This document shows, in pieces, positions 36,501 through 42,772 of a stretch of DNA of 64,000 nucleotides. The notes beneath the pieces are model-generated. The model made no database searches, had not been told where the DNA came from, and was given only the letters and a program-made list of their open reading frames with translations. Made by a program: the position numbers and the translations under genes. Source of the stretch: Loripinus fragilis (taxonomy: Eukaryota > Mollusca > Bivalvia > Lucinida > Lucinidae); the NCBI GenBank assembly GCA_964019695.1, contig OZ026531.1:9371701-9435700 (forward strand), written 5' to 3'. Within the stretch, counting starts at the first letter, position 1. Each line of letters opens with the position of its first letter.

Positions 36501-37110
36501 TCTATCCCTACCCCTCATTTAATGGCTCCATTCAACCAAATGGTACCGTTTCGACCAAACTATGAGTAATGCATTGCTATTTTACAAAGAATGAAAGTGC
36601 TGAAATATTAAGGATATAAGTGGTATTCAAGAGTTTAATGTATTCTTCCTGAGCATGTGTACGAAATATTTTTTATTAAGGCATGGCGTCTGTGTAATTG
36701 GAAAGCTAGCAGCAGACGATTCTCATGAAATATCATGCCTTATTTAATATTTTTATTGAAAAAGCGGCAAAATTTGACAATGTCGTCTGCTGCAAATTAT
36801 AGGTGGCGCTTTATGGGTAAAGTGCTTTTAATTACTTACAGATAATACAGACAATCCGTCTACTGGTTCCCAGCTGGGCAACAATGATTCTCAGACAGAT
36901 GAAGATCAGATATGCATGAAGAGTAGTGTCTTGTACGGTCTGGTTGGATTCTTCATACCAGCTTTAATCCTCGCCTTCGCTGCAAGCATCTGTATGTATC
37001 TGAGGAACAAGAAGGACAGGCGCAAGGAAGAAACAACTATAGTGCAAGAGAAGGGTCCATATCCGGGCCCTTTTGATAGAAAATCTACACTTTCATCATT
37101 CAGAATATAA
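15144..37110 (+). CDS. ZP-domain transmembrane protein, 8 exons, 5' incomplete
   Basis: Join 15144-15298, 17051-17187, 23653-23807, 24299-24383, 28439-28496, 28971-29090, 32327-32450 and 36842-37110. All introns are GT-AG and every phase fits, giving about 366 residues to a stop at 37108-37110. Exons 1-2 carry four cysteines (VSC, SEC, FGC, FTC), as in a ZP-N domain. Exons 3-7 form ZP-C with four more (GCKE, VCEN, HCG, GCVP). Next come a furin-type site RRKKR, a hydrophilic linker, a transmembrane helix and a 35-residue basic tail. ZP modules polymerise extracellularly after cleavage at such a site releases a C-terminal propeptide; this protein should be a secretory, membrane-anchored matrix or envelope component. 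The signal peptide exon was not found. The tissue and partner are unknown. Confidence 0.88.
15311..15543. mobile_element. P5 palindromic MITE in intron a
   Basis: The ends are ACGACAAAACCTGTCTTC and the inverse GAAGACAGGTTTTCTCGCGT, with CGAGGCCC. The centre is AGACTGCGCGAATGCGCAGG. It starts 12 bases after the exon. The left end is slightly truncated compared with the 24788 copy. Confidence 0.8.
15544..16629. other. Intron a: inverted repeat pair and CpG-rich patch
   Basis: CAATCCAGCTCCTTCATTGC at about 15705 is mirrored by GCAATGAAGGAGCTGGATTG at about 16108, which suggests a decayed foldback element. 16140-16580 is unusually rich in TACGC, AACGT and ACGTA words for this AT-rich DNA. No exon was recognised. 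Confidence 0.5.
16630..16985 (-). mobile_element. R1 retroelement tail, 5'-truncated
   Basis: On the plus strand it reads from GATGATCAGGAAATACCACA through AGCTCTCTCTTACCCATCAA to GAACAGACAGCAGCC, then GCTCGCATGAAGG. This is the complement of the R1 3' tail. The element runs on the minus strand and its 3' end is at the low coordinate. Confidence 0.8.
17051..17187 (+). CDS. ZP gene exon b: end of ZP-N
   Basis: Acceptor TTGTATCTAG, donor GTACGT. Phase 0 in, two bases over at the end. It encodes NDQRRITVSDHEDGGDENAI, then AVAFTCGST and GVFVLDSVAV. The FTC cysteine is the fourth of ZP-N. Confidence 0.85.
17196..19765. mobile_element. Nested foldback element in intron b
   Basis: The outer arms 17200-17370 and 19550-19700 are inverted copies (GACTTTTCGCTTACTGTAAA against the inverse of TTTACAGTGAGCGAAAAGTC). 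17640-18060 pairs with 19195-19540, each arm carrying a P4-like unit ending at TTAACCCTTAAAG or its inverse. An inner element has TIRs with CCTCAAAATAATTGAAGGAC (about 18275) and its inverse (about 19150). The flank with GAGGAAACGGTAGACACT occurs at 18205 and 19740. No transposase was seen. Confidence 0.7.
19893..21050. mobile_element. Inverted-repeat element, partly decayed
   Basis: Left TCATGGAATCATGAATACTT and ACTGACGTCAACTAAAAACG, then CCTCA, are mirrored at 20995-21045 by TGAGGCG, TTGACGTCAGTAT and ATTCCATGAAC. The left end matches the small palindrome at 29617-29722. The interior (20210-20990) has no recognisable ORF. Confidence 0.55.
21051..21384. other. No feature recognised
   Basis: A 101-codon plus-strand frame (21099-21404) covers this part. 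It has no recognisable motif or splice support, so it is not called as a gene. Confidence 0.45.
21385..21850. mobile_element. P3 element, copy 1
   Basis: It matches 42100-42590 over nearly its whole length, including GTAGTCTAAGTATTGGCGGG, TTCAGTGCAATGGCG and AATCGAAATAGATCAGC. It ends in a long hairpin: GTGAATTGTTGAGTAATAAT, then TCACTGTTTGTC, paired with GACCTCCAAACAGTGAATTA. The loop side is AACTCGCGCTGCGCGCTCG. Confidence 0.75.
22025..22235 (+). repeat. T/G-rich imperfect repeats
   Basis: Several 35-45-base imperfect repeats carry GATATTTTNGGGGG, AATTTAGGGG and similar words. The frame at 22052-22237 is open only because of composition. Confidence 0.5.
22314..22550. mobile_element. P6 palindromic MITE, copy 1
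   Basis: The ends are GAGCCACGACACGTGATTTC and the inverse of GAAATCTCATGTCACGGCTC, each followed inward by CAACAATGTGG or a one-base variant. The centre is AGACTGCGCGTATGCGCAGG. Other copies are at 50808-51043 and 61346-61582. Confidence 0.85.
22560..22755 (+). repeat. Two-copy ~95-bp direct repeat
   Basis: TCTAA(T/C)CTCCTCAG(T/A)AAG and TATGTATCAATTCATGAGAC occur in each copy. Confidence 0.7.
22866..23100 (-). mobile_element. R1 retroelement tail
   Basis: GAGTATGATCAGGAAATACC, CAACCAGCTCTCTTTTCCCC and AGAACAGTAACAGAATCCCA match other R1 copies in complement. It is truncated before the coding part. Confidence 0.8.
23200..23648. mobile_element. P2 hairpin-ended MITE, copies 1a and 1b
   Basis: The body has TATGACGTCGCGTCTGGGAG and CACTAGTGGTTTATAG. 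The 3' part is a strong hairpin: TTTATTAAACTCGTTG and GATAAAATGCTCGGC mirrored by GCCTCGCATTTTATC and AACTCGTTTAATAAA. A deletion derivative follows (23569-23648). Its end, GTAAGATCCTCTATGTAA, lies directly before the acceptor of ZP exon c. Copy 2 is at 37367-37698. Confidence 0.75.
23653..23807 (+). CDS. ZP gene exon c: start of ZP-C
   Basis: Acceptor AAATTTCAG, donor GTATGT. One base enters to complete a Val codon with exon b, and one base remains at the end. It encodes ERTTQAFLTGRFEPNLVVGI, VDAQENPVTEADIGDEVIFF and AMLDNVESFTD. The PVTEADIGDEV stretch fits the start of ZP-C beta strands. Confidence 0.87.
24299..24383 (+). CDS. ZP gene exon d
   Basis: Acceptor ATTTGTTTCAG, donor GTAGGT. 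It enters with two bases and leaves with two. It encodes FSIHINLVSVTALGKTVILT then GGEDDDA, with a Gly completed by the next exon. Confidence 0.85.
24594..24647. repeat. Imperfect hairpin
   Basis: CCTGTACGTAAGATAATCCAC is mirrored by GTGGATTATCTCCACGTACAGG (arms of 21-22 bases, quoted without flanks) around CTCGCTAAAGCTC. A second small palindrome with TGCCGCATAATCCGGCA follows at about 24690. The architecture is like the P2/P3 hairpin ends. Confidence 0.7.
24788..25024. mobile_element. P5 palindromic MITE, best copy
   Basis: The ends are GGGCCTCGTCGCGACAAAAC and the inverse of GTTTTCTCGCGTCGAGGCC. The centre is AGACTGTGCGGATGTGCAGG. It lies in intron d. Confidence 0.85.
25060..25490 (-). 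mobile_element. Diverged R1 tail interrupted by a P1 MITE
   Basis: R1 words GAGTATGACCAGGAATGCAC at the low end and TTAGAATGGACAGCAGC then CTTTGCCCTAGACTCTGC at the high end flank a P1 hairpin (25210-25345). Confidence 0.6.
25210..25345. mobile_element. P1 MITE nested in R1
   Basis: ATTTCACAACCAATCCATAT, GGGTACTCAAAGGAACC, CTCAATGAG and CACCCAAAACACATG form the P1 hairpin. The middle is shortened compared with 12215-12320. Confidence 0.7.
25491..25857 (+). repeat. Degenerate GTGGTRTTTATY-type tandem array, left part
   Basis: Units of about 50 bases have AATATAATTGGTGTTCATTA or ATATAAGTGGTATTNA, then ATC(A)CAGTT words. A ~93-base higher-order repeat is clear at 25560 and 25653. The same family resumes at about 27840. 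Confidence 0.6.
25858..27216. mobile_element. Possible inverted-repeat insertion splitting the array
   Basis: GATGTAAACATGAATATTAC near 25874 is mirrored near 27185 by the inverse of GATGTAAACATGGATATTAC. The array family lies on both sides. The interior has short hydrophobic frames (25992-26316) without a recognised domain, and a strong donor-like ATTCATGGTAAGT near 26585. Confidence 0.35.
27217..28250. repeat. TG-rich microsatellite and right part of the degenerate array
   Basis: 27395-27520 is TG/TA/GC-rich (TGTGTATATG-like) simple sequence. 27840-28250 has ATAAGTGGTATTTGTTAG, AATGGTGTTTATTAAT and similar units as in 25491-25857. Confidence 0.55.
28255..28425. mobile_element. P1 MITE just upstream of ZP exon e
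   Basis: It holds CTTACTCATCAGATTTAAAC and ACATATGTTTTTGAGACGG. The mirrored arm TTTTGGTTGAGAAATAAG and ACGCACTCTTAACT match the right end of 60931-61102. It ends about 15-25 bases before the exon's polypyrimidine tract. Confidence 0.7.
28439..28496 (+). CDS. ZP gene exon e
   Basis: Acceptor ATTCCTGTTTTAG, donor GTAAAG. One base enters and it ends in phase 0. It encodes CKESELWGVVEKVSSHYLV with the first ZP-C cysteine. At 58 bases it is short, but phase and reading frame fit on both sides. Confidence 0.78.
28971..29090 (+). CDS. ZP gene exon f
   Basis: Acceptor CCCTTTATTTTAG, donor GTAATA. Phase 0 on both sides, 40 codons. It encodes VNFAAFDLFPDAAIAVTHTF, then TVIVSVCENPYFDEEHCGLT. FxAFxFP followed by a VxVC strand is typical of ZP-C. 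Confidence 0.9.
29091..30436. other. Intron f, first part
   Basis: A ~105-bp palindrome at 29617-29722 pairs TTCATGGAATCATGAACACT with the inverse of GAATACTTCGGGCCTCTCCC-like DNA and is kin to the left end of 19893-21050. 29870-29960 is rich in AACGTCA words. No exon was seen. Confidence 0.55.
30437..30672. mobile_element. P5 palindromic MITE, third copy
   Basis: AAGCCTGTCTTCAGGGTTTC on the left and CTGAAGACAGGTTTTCTCAC with GCCGAGGCCC on the right. The centre is ACATTGCATGGATGCGTAGG, more diverged than the other copies. Confidence 0.75.
30673..31765. other. Intron f, middle part
   Basis: 31535-31720 holds a truncated P4-like palindrome (TTAACCCATTTATGC and GGCGTCTGGTCTGGGTC). 31385-31445 has CAGTAGAATTTCGTTAATTC, a MITE-like end. 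The 79-codon frame at 31093 is unsupported. Confidence 0.5.
31766..32217. mobile_element. MITE with CAGGCTTTCAAGTG ends and AAAGTAGGGA clusters
   Basis: The ends TACAGGCTTTCAAGTGGCC and the inverse of GACAGGCTTTCAAGTGTGCC are adjacent to TATA. Inside, AAAAAGTAGGG(A/T) repeats cluster near both ends (31800-31890 and 32120-32200), all in the same direction. Confidence 0.65.
32327..32450 (+). CDS. ZP gene exon g: last ZP-C cysteine and furin site
   Basis: Acceptor TTTTTGCTATTCCAG, donor GTAATA. Phase 0 in, one base over. It encodes GCVPREMSVSNRRKKRAVTG, then ANVDQYQSSTQLIIRP and QSAGN. RRKKR is a strong furin-type consensus. In ZP proteins, cleavage here frees the ectodomain from its C-terminal propeptide. 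The following STQLIIRP may be the hydrophobic patch that holds the precursor inactive (inference). Confidence 0.9.
32522..35975 (+). mobile_element. Tandem-repeat-bearing element, ~165-bp units
   Basis: About eighteen diverged units carry TTGTCTGAAACCACAAGGCC, TAGAGCCTTGATATTTGGTA, ACCAAGTTTGTTCAAATTAT, GCCCCTGGGGC and TTTTACATAGGCTTATA. A second start-like segment, AGCTCACCTGAGCCTTTGGC, lies at 34853. The end reads GGGCCACATGGCCCTCTTG. The architecture (unique flank, tandem core, short tail) recalls bivalve pearl or Helentron-associated elements, but that is inference. Many short frames run through the units and none is a gene. A 31-base G run lies at 33548-33578. Confidence 0.7.
35976..36841. 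other. Intron g, end: repeat remnants and a MITE fragment
   Basis: 35976-36400 resembles the interior and end of the 6326-7463 type (GTCATGTTGCATATCAA, then GGGCCCATGGGCCCTCTTG). 36660-36825 is a P4-related fragment with AAGGCATGGCGTCTG, CAGACGATTCTCATGAAATA and GTCGTCTGCTGCAAATTA. It ends about 15-20 bases before the next exon. Confidence 0.55.
36842..37110 (+). CDS. ZP gene last exon: linker, membrane helix, cytoplasmic tail
   Basis: Acceptor TTTTAATTACTTACAG; two bases complete an Asp codon. A hydrophilic linker (DNTDNPSTGSQLGNNDSQTD) is followed by a Cys and a transmembrane helix, VLYGLVGFFIPALILAFAAS. The tail begins with basic RNKKDRRK and ends in FRI-stop, which fits a class II PDZ-ligand pattern (hydrophobic-X-hydrophobic). 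The stop is TAA at 37108-37110. Confidence 0.92.
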
Positions 37111-37366
37111 CTTGGAGAGTGCTAGATGCTTTAAACTAAGGTTGCATTACACTGTTCTATAGCCATCTTTAATTTGCCTTGCAGTCTCACAAGGAAAGTA
37201 CCATTATTTTTAATGTAATAATATATGGATAGTCAGTGGCAAGCAGGAATCACTCCTGACATTCACCATAATAACTTATGAAAGTAAAACTTATTTATAA
37301 CAACGCACTTTGTTGTTTCATGCATATAAACAAAGCCCCACCCCTTATGTAAATGCCCTTTATCAT
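37111..37366 (+). other. Probable 3' UTR of the ZP gene
   Basis: There is no canonical AATAAA before the P2 element. TAATAAA-type words occur only inside P2 (37403 onward), so the polyadenylation site may be supplied by the MITE or by a variant signal. This is inference. Confidence 0.45.
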
Positions 37367-37698
37367 ATGACGTCGCGTCTGGGAGTGAAATAACGCCATG
37401 TAATAAAATCGATAAACCACTAGTGGTTTATAGATTTACGGGAAACATTATGACGTCCATAAGAAGGTTGCGTACATAATAACAAAATTATAACGTTTTT
37501 ACACAAGAAATCAGATTTCAAAGCATTTGTCATATGATAAATAGAATCTAACATTCGTACTCTTGTATTATTGAATTTATTAAACTCGTTGTGAAAAAGA
37601 GATAAAATGCTCGGCAAGCCTCGCATTTTATCTCTTTTTCCCAACTCGTTTAATAAATTCAATAAAACATGAGCACTCATGTAAGATCCTCTATGTAA
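37367..37698. mobile_element. P2 hairpin-ended MITE, copy 2
   Basis: It runs from ATATGACGTCGCGTCTGGGA to GTAAGATCCTCTATGTAAG. The same TTTATTAAACTCGTTG and GCTCGGCAAGCC hairpin as at 23200 is present, in the same orientation. It lies about 260 bases after the ZP stop. Confidence 0.8.
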
Positions 37699-38440
37699 GA
37701 CACATTTTAAAAGTTTGTCACATCCCTATGTACCATCTTTTCCTAGAAATAATGCAACAATTACAACAAGGCGGCGTAACGTAGATACAGTCAAAGTTCA
37801 AGAATTTTGTATTTTCCTTCAAACAAACATTTATAGTACTGTCCAATGACACTGACAAAATGTAATTTCTATCTGCTGGCTAAGACTCTGCAGGTGCAAT
37901 CCTACATTTCTTCATAAAATCAAAAACAAAATCATTTTACAGATTGAAATACAGCCCTACACCTTGATATCGAAAAATTCCCCCCGGGCCATGCCTGCGG
38001 AACTGTGGACTGCAACCTTAATATACAAGATACATTGATATTTTTGTTACACATGTAAATTGCTGTGACTAAATTTTATGCTTTCTTGTCTAATTAAACT
38101 ACATATTCACAAGAAGGACTTTTTTTTCAATTTGCCAAACAGAAACTTAATTGCCTTCAGCATTGTATTCCAGATAAACAATTTTGTTTTAAATGTGCAA
38201 AATATTGTCTTAATCAACACTTGAGTTAATCATTAAAGCCCCACTTTTGAAAAAGCATGTGGTACATGTGCGGATCCAGACGTGGGGTCTTGACCTCCCC
38301 TGAAAAATCACAAAAATATAGCGTTTCTTAGCAATACTGGTCCGAACCAATGAAAATCACAAAGCTTTCGAGCCAGCATTCAATGCTGGAAAATTGCGAT
38401 ATTCAGTGAATTAAGCTTTTAACACTTCATACAGATATTT
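37699..38440. other. No gene recognised
   Basis: Only 38305-38390 stands out: it repeats 5455-5535 (AATCACAAAAATATAGCGTT, then TTAGCAATACTGG). Confidence 0.5.
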
Positions 38441-38640
38441 AGGGAGCGCAGTGGCTCAGTGGTAGAGTGCTTGACTCGAGACAGAGGGGCCGCAGGTTCA
38501 AGCCTCACCGATATCACAGCATTTTGTCCTTGAGCACGAACAATAATCTTAGCTTGAAACTGGTTCAGCCCAGGACGACCTGTCCCTTTATTCCGGAAAG
38601 ATTGTTGATGAGACATAACGAATCAAATCAAAGAAAACAA
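38441..38640 (+). mobile_element. tRNA-derived SINE
   Basis: Head GGGAGCGCAGTGGCTCAGTG with A box TGGCTCAGTGG, and B box GGTTCAAGCCT. The body has CCAGGACGACCTGTCCCTTT and the tail GAATCAAATCAAAGAAAACA. The same family is on the minus strand at 54443-54652. Confidence 0.85.
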
Positions 38641-38641
38641 A

Positions 38642-39410
38642 CATCCAGATACTTGGAGGATATTTTAAACATTAATTATGTTTATTTTGACAATATAGTA
38701 AGTCAAATATACCCTTCAGAGCCCCAACTTAATAGTCCTAATACCTCTGATAATGAAGCCGCATTTTAGACTTGCATTTGTCAATTTCTAATGATTTTGT
38801 TTCTACCAAAATTTATGATAAACGTGACGATTTTGATTTTGAAATTGTCAATTTTCCATTTTTGGATGGTGATGTTCCTTGTTCTACATCCTATGGAGTC
38901 TATATCTCTCAACTCATCCGTTTTGCTAGAGCATCTAGCCACGTTGCTGACTTCAACACTGGCAATATATTGCTAACCCAAAACTTCTTAAAAAATATTT
39001 TCTAGATTTTATCGCCAGTACTATGATTTGATATTTAAATTCCAAGTTGAATTTATATGGTTTTTTTCTGTCTTGTGTTCGCTATGCCTTTTGTGCGCGT
39101 CTGCTTATTTGTGCCTTGTGATCACCTGCTGGGAAAGGGCTGACCTCTTGGCTCTCGTTTGTGGTGTATAACTGTGAGTTTGTCACTTTCCCATTGGTAT
39201 CCTGGGTCAGGGATGGTACTTGATTGTATTGATTCCTGGTCGTTGCACCTTTACTTTCTTTAAATCTCTCTTGCACGAAGGACTTTGCGGAACCTGAGAT
39301 CTATGGTGACTTGATGTATAAATTGAAGAGGATTGTTGACTCTAATAAGGACTCAACAGTACATAAAACTGAAAACTTGGAGCAGGAGCAAAATAAGTCC
39401 AACAGTTAAA
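38642..39410 (+). pseudogene. Retroelement reverse-transcriptase C-terminal region, interrupted
   Basis: Frames on the plus strand give SRYLEDILNINYVYFDNIVS and YPSEPQLN (38642-38769). After a frameshift come KIYDKRDDFDFEIVNFPFLD and YGVYISQLIRFARASSHVAD (38772-39000), then FSRFYRQYYDLIFKFQVE. R2 is inserted (39057-39282). The frame resumes with AEPEIYGDLMYKLKRIV (39298-39348). YLxDI, FPFLDGD and YGVYISQLIR are familiar from the C-terminal half of invertebrate retroelement RT proteins. The class (LINE or other) is not certain. Frameshifts and the insertion make it dead. Confidence 0.65.
39057..39282 (-). mobile_element. R2 dispersed repeat inserted in the RT relic
   Basis: The minus strand reads RNQYNQVPSLTQDTNGKVTN, then NESQEVSPFPAGDHKA. 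The same peptide recurs in R2 copies at 47465-47570, 50200-50560 and 53560-53890. Its origin is unknown. The frame is about 60-80 codons per copy. Confidence 0.65.
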
Positions 39411-39785
39411 CCCCGGTGGGCCTGACAACAGTCAAAGCATCAGGCCCCAACCATCTTATCTATAGATAAGACTTTAAGTTGGAACCGTCATAGAGTCTAT
39501 AGTCTAACCCGTCGGCGTGCAATTAAAGAGGAAAGCAAAGTTGCCAACCATGATTGGGTTGATCACCAAGCATGCGGTCTGTTGCAATACATAATTGTTA
39601 TAGCCAATTTTTTTTGTAATGAGAAATTATTTTAATAAACTGCTCTGAAAATTATTGGAGCAAACAAGCTTCTTCAATTTATAGACTAAGTCACCATAGA
39701 ACTCAGGTTTTAAAAGTCCTTGGCGTAAGAGAGTTTTCAGTCCAACATGGAATAATTCAATTATATATCAAATCATAGTATCCGC
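39411..39785 (-). pseudogene. Second RT C-terminal fragment, opposite strand
   Basis: From 39740 downward the minus strand gives KPEFYGDLVYKLKKLVCSNN, then LQQTACLVINPIMVGNFAFL and FNCTPTG-stop-TIDSMTVPT. This is the same C-terminal region as the plus-strand relic, followed by the start of the R1 tail (39411-39470). So R1 is the 3' untranslated tail of this retroelement. Confidence 0.65.
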
Positions 39786-39885
39786 AATAAAATTCAGAAA
39801 AGGTTTTGCGACGGTTATGATACCGATAGCCAAAAGTTGGTGTCGTTTTCTAATTTCAACATTAAAATATTATATCAAGTTGTGC

Positions 39886-41600
39886 ATTAGCCTGACATAT
39901 TAAAAATGTGACTCCAATTTTTTTTTATTCTTTTATATACAAACTTTCATTACGATTGATCACACATTGACGACGTGCACCTCATATTTTGTGCACATTT
40001 CATGAATATTTTCTTATTTTTGCGGGGTGTTGAACTTGGACAGTTTATGTCAAAAATGCTTTGATGGTGTCTGGCTTGTGTAATCTGTAACTCCTAAAGT
40101 TTTCATTTCCATATTCAAACTTTGCATAATGATTGTTCACACATTGTAAATGTGCACATTTGATCAATGTTTTCTTATTTTTGAGGGATGTTGAACTCAG
40201 ACATTTTATTCCATACTAATTTCTTAGGGGAGGTATGGTTTGTGTAATCTGTTACTCCAGCAGTTTTCATTCCTTTGTATTTAAGCTTGGCATAGCGACT
40301 GTTCTCGCATTGACAATATGCACCTTCTTGTCTGTGCACATTTGATGAATATTTTCTTATTTTTGCCAGGTGTTGAACTTAGACATTTTAGGTCAAAAAT
40401 GATTTGATGGTAGCTGAGTTGTGTAATCTGTAACTCCAAAAGTTTTCATTTCTTTATATTCAAACTATGCATAATGATTGTTCACACATTGTAGATGTGC
40501 ACCGTTTTTTTATGCACATTTGGTCAATATTTTTAGGGGTGTTGATCTTTGACATTTTATTCCTTCCGAAATGCTTAGGGTGTGTGTGGTTTGTGTAATC
40601 TGCAACTCAAACAGCTTTCATTCCTTTGTATTTAATCTTGGCATAATGATTGTTAACACATTGACAATGTGAACCTCCAAAAGTTTTTTTTATTCTTTTA
40701 TATACAAACTTTGTATTATGATTGTTCACACATTGACAAGGTGCATATTTTCTCATTTTTGCTGGGTGTAGGGTGTTGAACTTAGACATTTAACATCAAA
40801 AATGCTTTGATGGTATCTGGTTTGTGTAATCTGTAACTCAAACAGTTTTCAGTCCTTTATATTCAAACTTTGCATAATGGTTGTTCACTCATTGAAAATG
40901 TGCATCTTTTATTTTCTTCGCATTTGATAAATATTTTCTTATTTTTGAGGGGTGATGAACTTAGACATTTAACTCTATCTGAAATTTTTAGGGGGTATAT
41001 GGTTTGTGTAATCTGTAACTCCAACAGTTTTCATACTTTTGTATTTAAACTTGGCATAATGATTGCTTACACATTGAAAATGTGCACCTCTATTTTGTGC
41101 AAATTGGATTAATATTTTCTTATATTTAAGGGGTGTGGAATTTAGGCATGATTCCCAGACGAAATGCCTAGGGGGTGTAACTAAAACAGCATTTATTCCT
41201 ATTCAAATTTTGCATAATGATCATTAGCACACTGAAAATGTGCACCTCTTATTTTGTGCACATTTGAAAATAGTTTATTTTATTATCACGATTGTTGAAC
41301 ATAGACATCATTACGTCTGCACCGCCTTTGGGGTGCTTGCATTGTGTAATCTGTAAATCTAACAGTTTTCATTCCTTTTAATTCTAACCTTGCATACAGA
41401 TTTCCGACATATTGAAATTGAGCACCTTTTTTTTTGGGGGGGGGGGGGGATTTTTGATAATTATTTCCTCATACTTTTTTTGAATTTTAGAGCTTAGACA
41501 TTGTTTAATGCCCACAACACATAGATTTACGTCTGCAACAGTTATGGGGTACCTGCTTTGTATAATATATAACACCAACAGCTTCCATTCCTACAAACCT
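39886..41600 (+). repeat. ~180-bp tandem satellite, about nine diverged units
   Basis: Repeated words are TTTGTGTAATCTGTAACTCC, CAGTTTTCATTCCTTT, CTTTGCATAATGATTGTTCA, CACATTGAAAATGTGCACCT and TTTTCTTATTTTTG with GGGGTGTTGAA. Alternate units differ, which suggests a dimeric (~360-bp) organisation. No coding signal. Confidence 0.8.
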
Positions 41601-42099
41601 TGCTTACATATAATCTCATCAAGATTCCTTGGTTTATGTGAGTGTGGGGTCAATCAATTCACATAGTCTCCCCATATAGATAAAGCCAATTAACAAACAT
41701 CATTTTGGCAACGCAGGTCCAGAGTAGAGGTTTTTTTTCAGATTGTTTTCCTATTTCTCAATAGACCGTTGACAGAATCTCACTGGGACGCTAAAATGTG
41801 TACTTAAAATATATATTCTGGCCTCCAGATAAACAAAAAAATGTATCCAAAAATTAATAATTAAGGTTTCTTTAATAATTACTCAACCAAAACATATGGT
41901 GTGATGTAACTGTTCTCTCGAGTACCAAAAACACACAATTATCTGGATTGGTATGAAACTATTAACACTTTTCGCTAAAAACGCATATCTTGATATGATA
42001 TAGTTTCATATTGAAATTAGAAAACAACACCAATTTCGATAGAAAGTGATCTCTTATCGAGGCTCTGATACGTCATGTTGCATAAAAGTTTTCAAACCG
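41601..42099. other. No gene; degenerate P1 copies
   Basis: 41740-41960 has two partial P1 arms (TATTTCTCAATAGACC and ACTCAACCAAAACATATGG). Confidence 0.5.
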
Positions 42100-42590
42100 A
42101 TATTAACAATTCTAACATACCTCGCCTATAGAAACAATGCTAAAAAAGTGTGATATATCAAACAGTAATTCACAGTTTTGAAATCGCGAGGAAAGTACAT
42201 GCTAGCTGACGTCATTTGCTACTGGAAAATGACGTCATTCATGACGTTATTCGGCGTAGCGTCGTTTTTTCGCTTAAAAGATGTTACCAATACATGTAAA
42301 CATATGCAACGTAGTCTAAGTATTGGCGGGAGATCTTCAGTGCAATGGCGAAAGGATGGAAGAGGGTGAAGACTTCAAATGTGTTTTCGTCGTTTATTAT
42401 GTGTTAGAATCGAAATAGATCAGCTCTAATGTGTGAATTGTTGAGTAATAATTCACTGTTTGTCAGTCGGTTGTACGAAGATCAATCACTCGCGCTGCAC
42501 GCTCGTGATTTGATGTTCTTTACAACTGACCTCCAAACAGTGAATTATTATGCAACAATTCACTGCTAGAGCTGATCTATTTCTTAAATA
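42100..42590. mobile_element. P3 element, copy 2
   Basis: It matches 21385-21850, with a terminal hairpin around CACTCGCGCTGCACGCTCG. It starts ATTCTAACATACCTCGCC and ends near CACTGCTAGAGCTGATC. Confidence 0.75.
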
Positions 42591-42772
42591 ACCCTGAATT
42601 TAGTAAAAGCAATTAGCAATCCTGAATCACCATAACAAAAAAGGCACCCAATACGTGTGCTGCGATGTTTTGAAAAGTATTTGCTAACTGCGTTGAAAAA
42701 AGAAAGTCTCTTATTATTATTTTGCTTCATTTTAAAAACATCTAGAACTAGTACAAGAATCTACAACCTACT

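Noticed and set aside
38441..38520. tRNA gene
   Set aside because: A and B boxes are good, but the sequence runs into a SINE body and tail, and a second copy with the same body exists at 54443. The heads at 1228, 14148 and 63131 were rejected for the same or weaker reasons.
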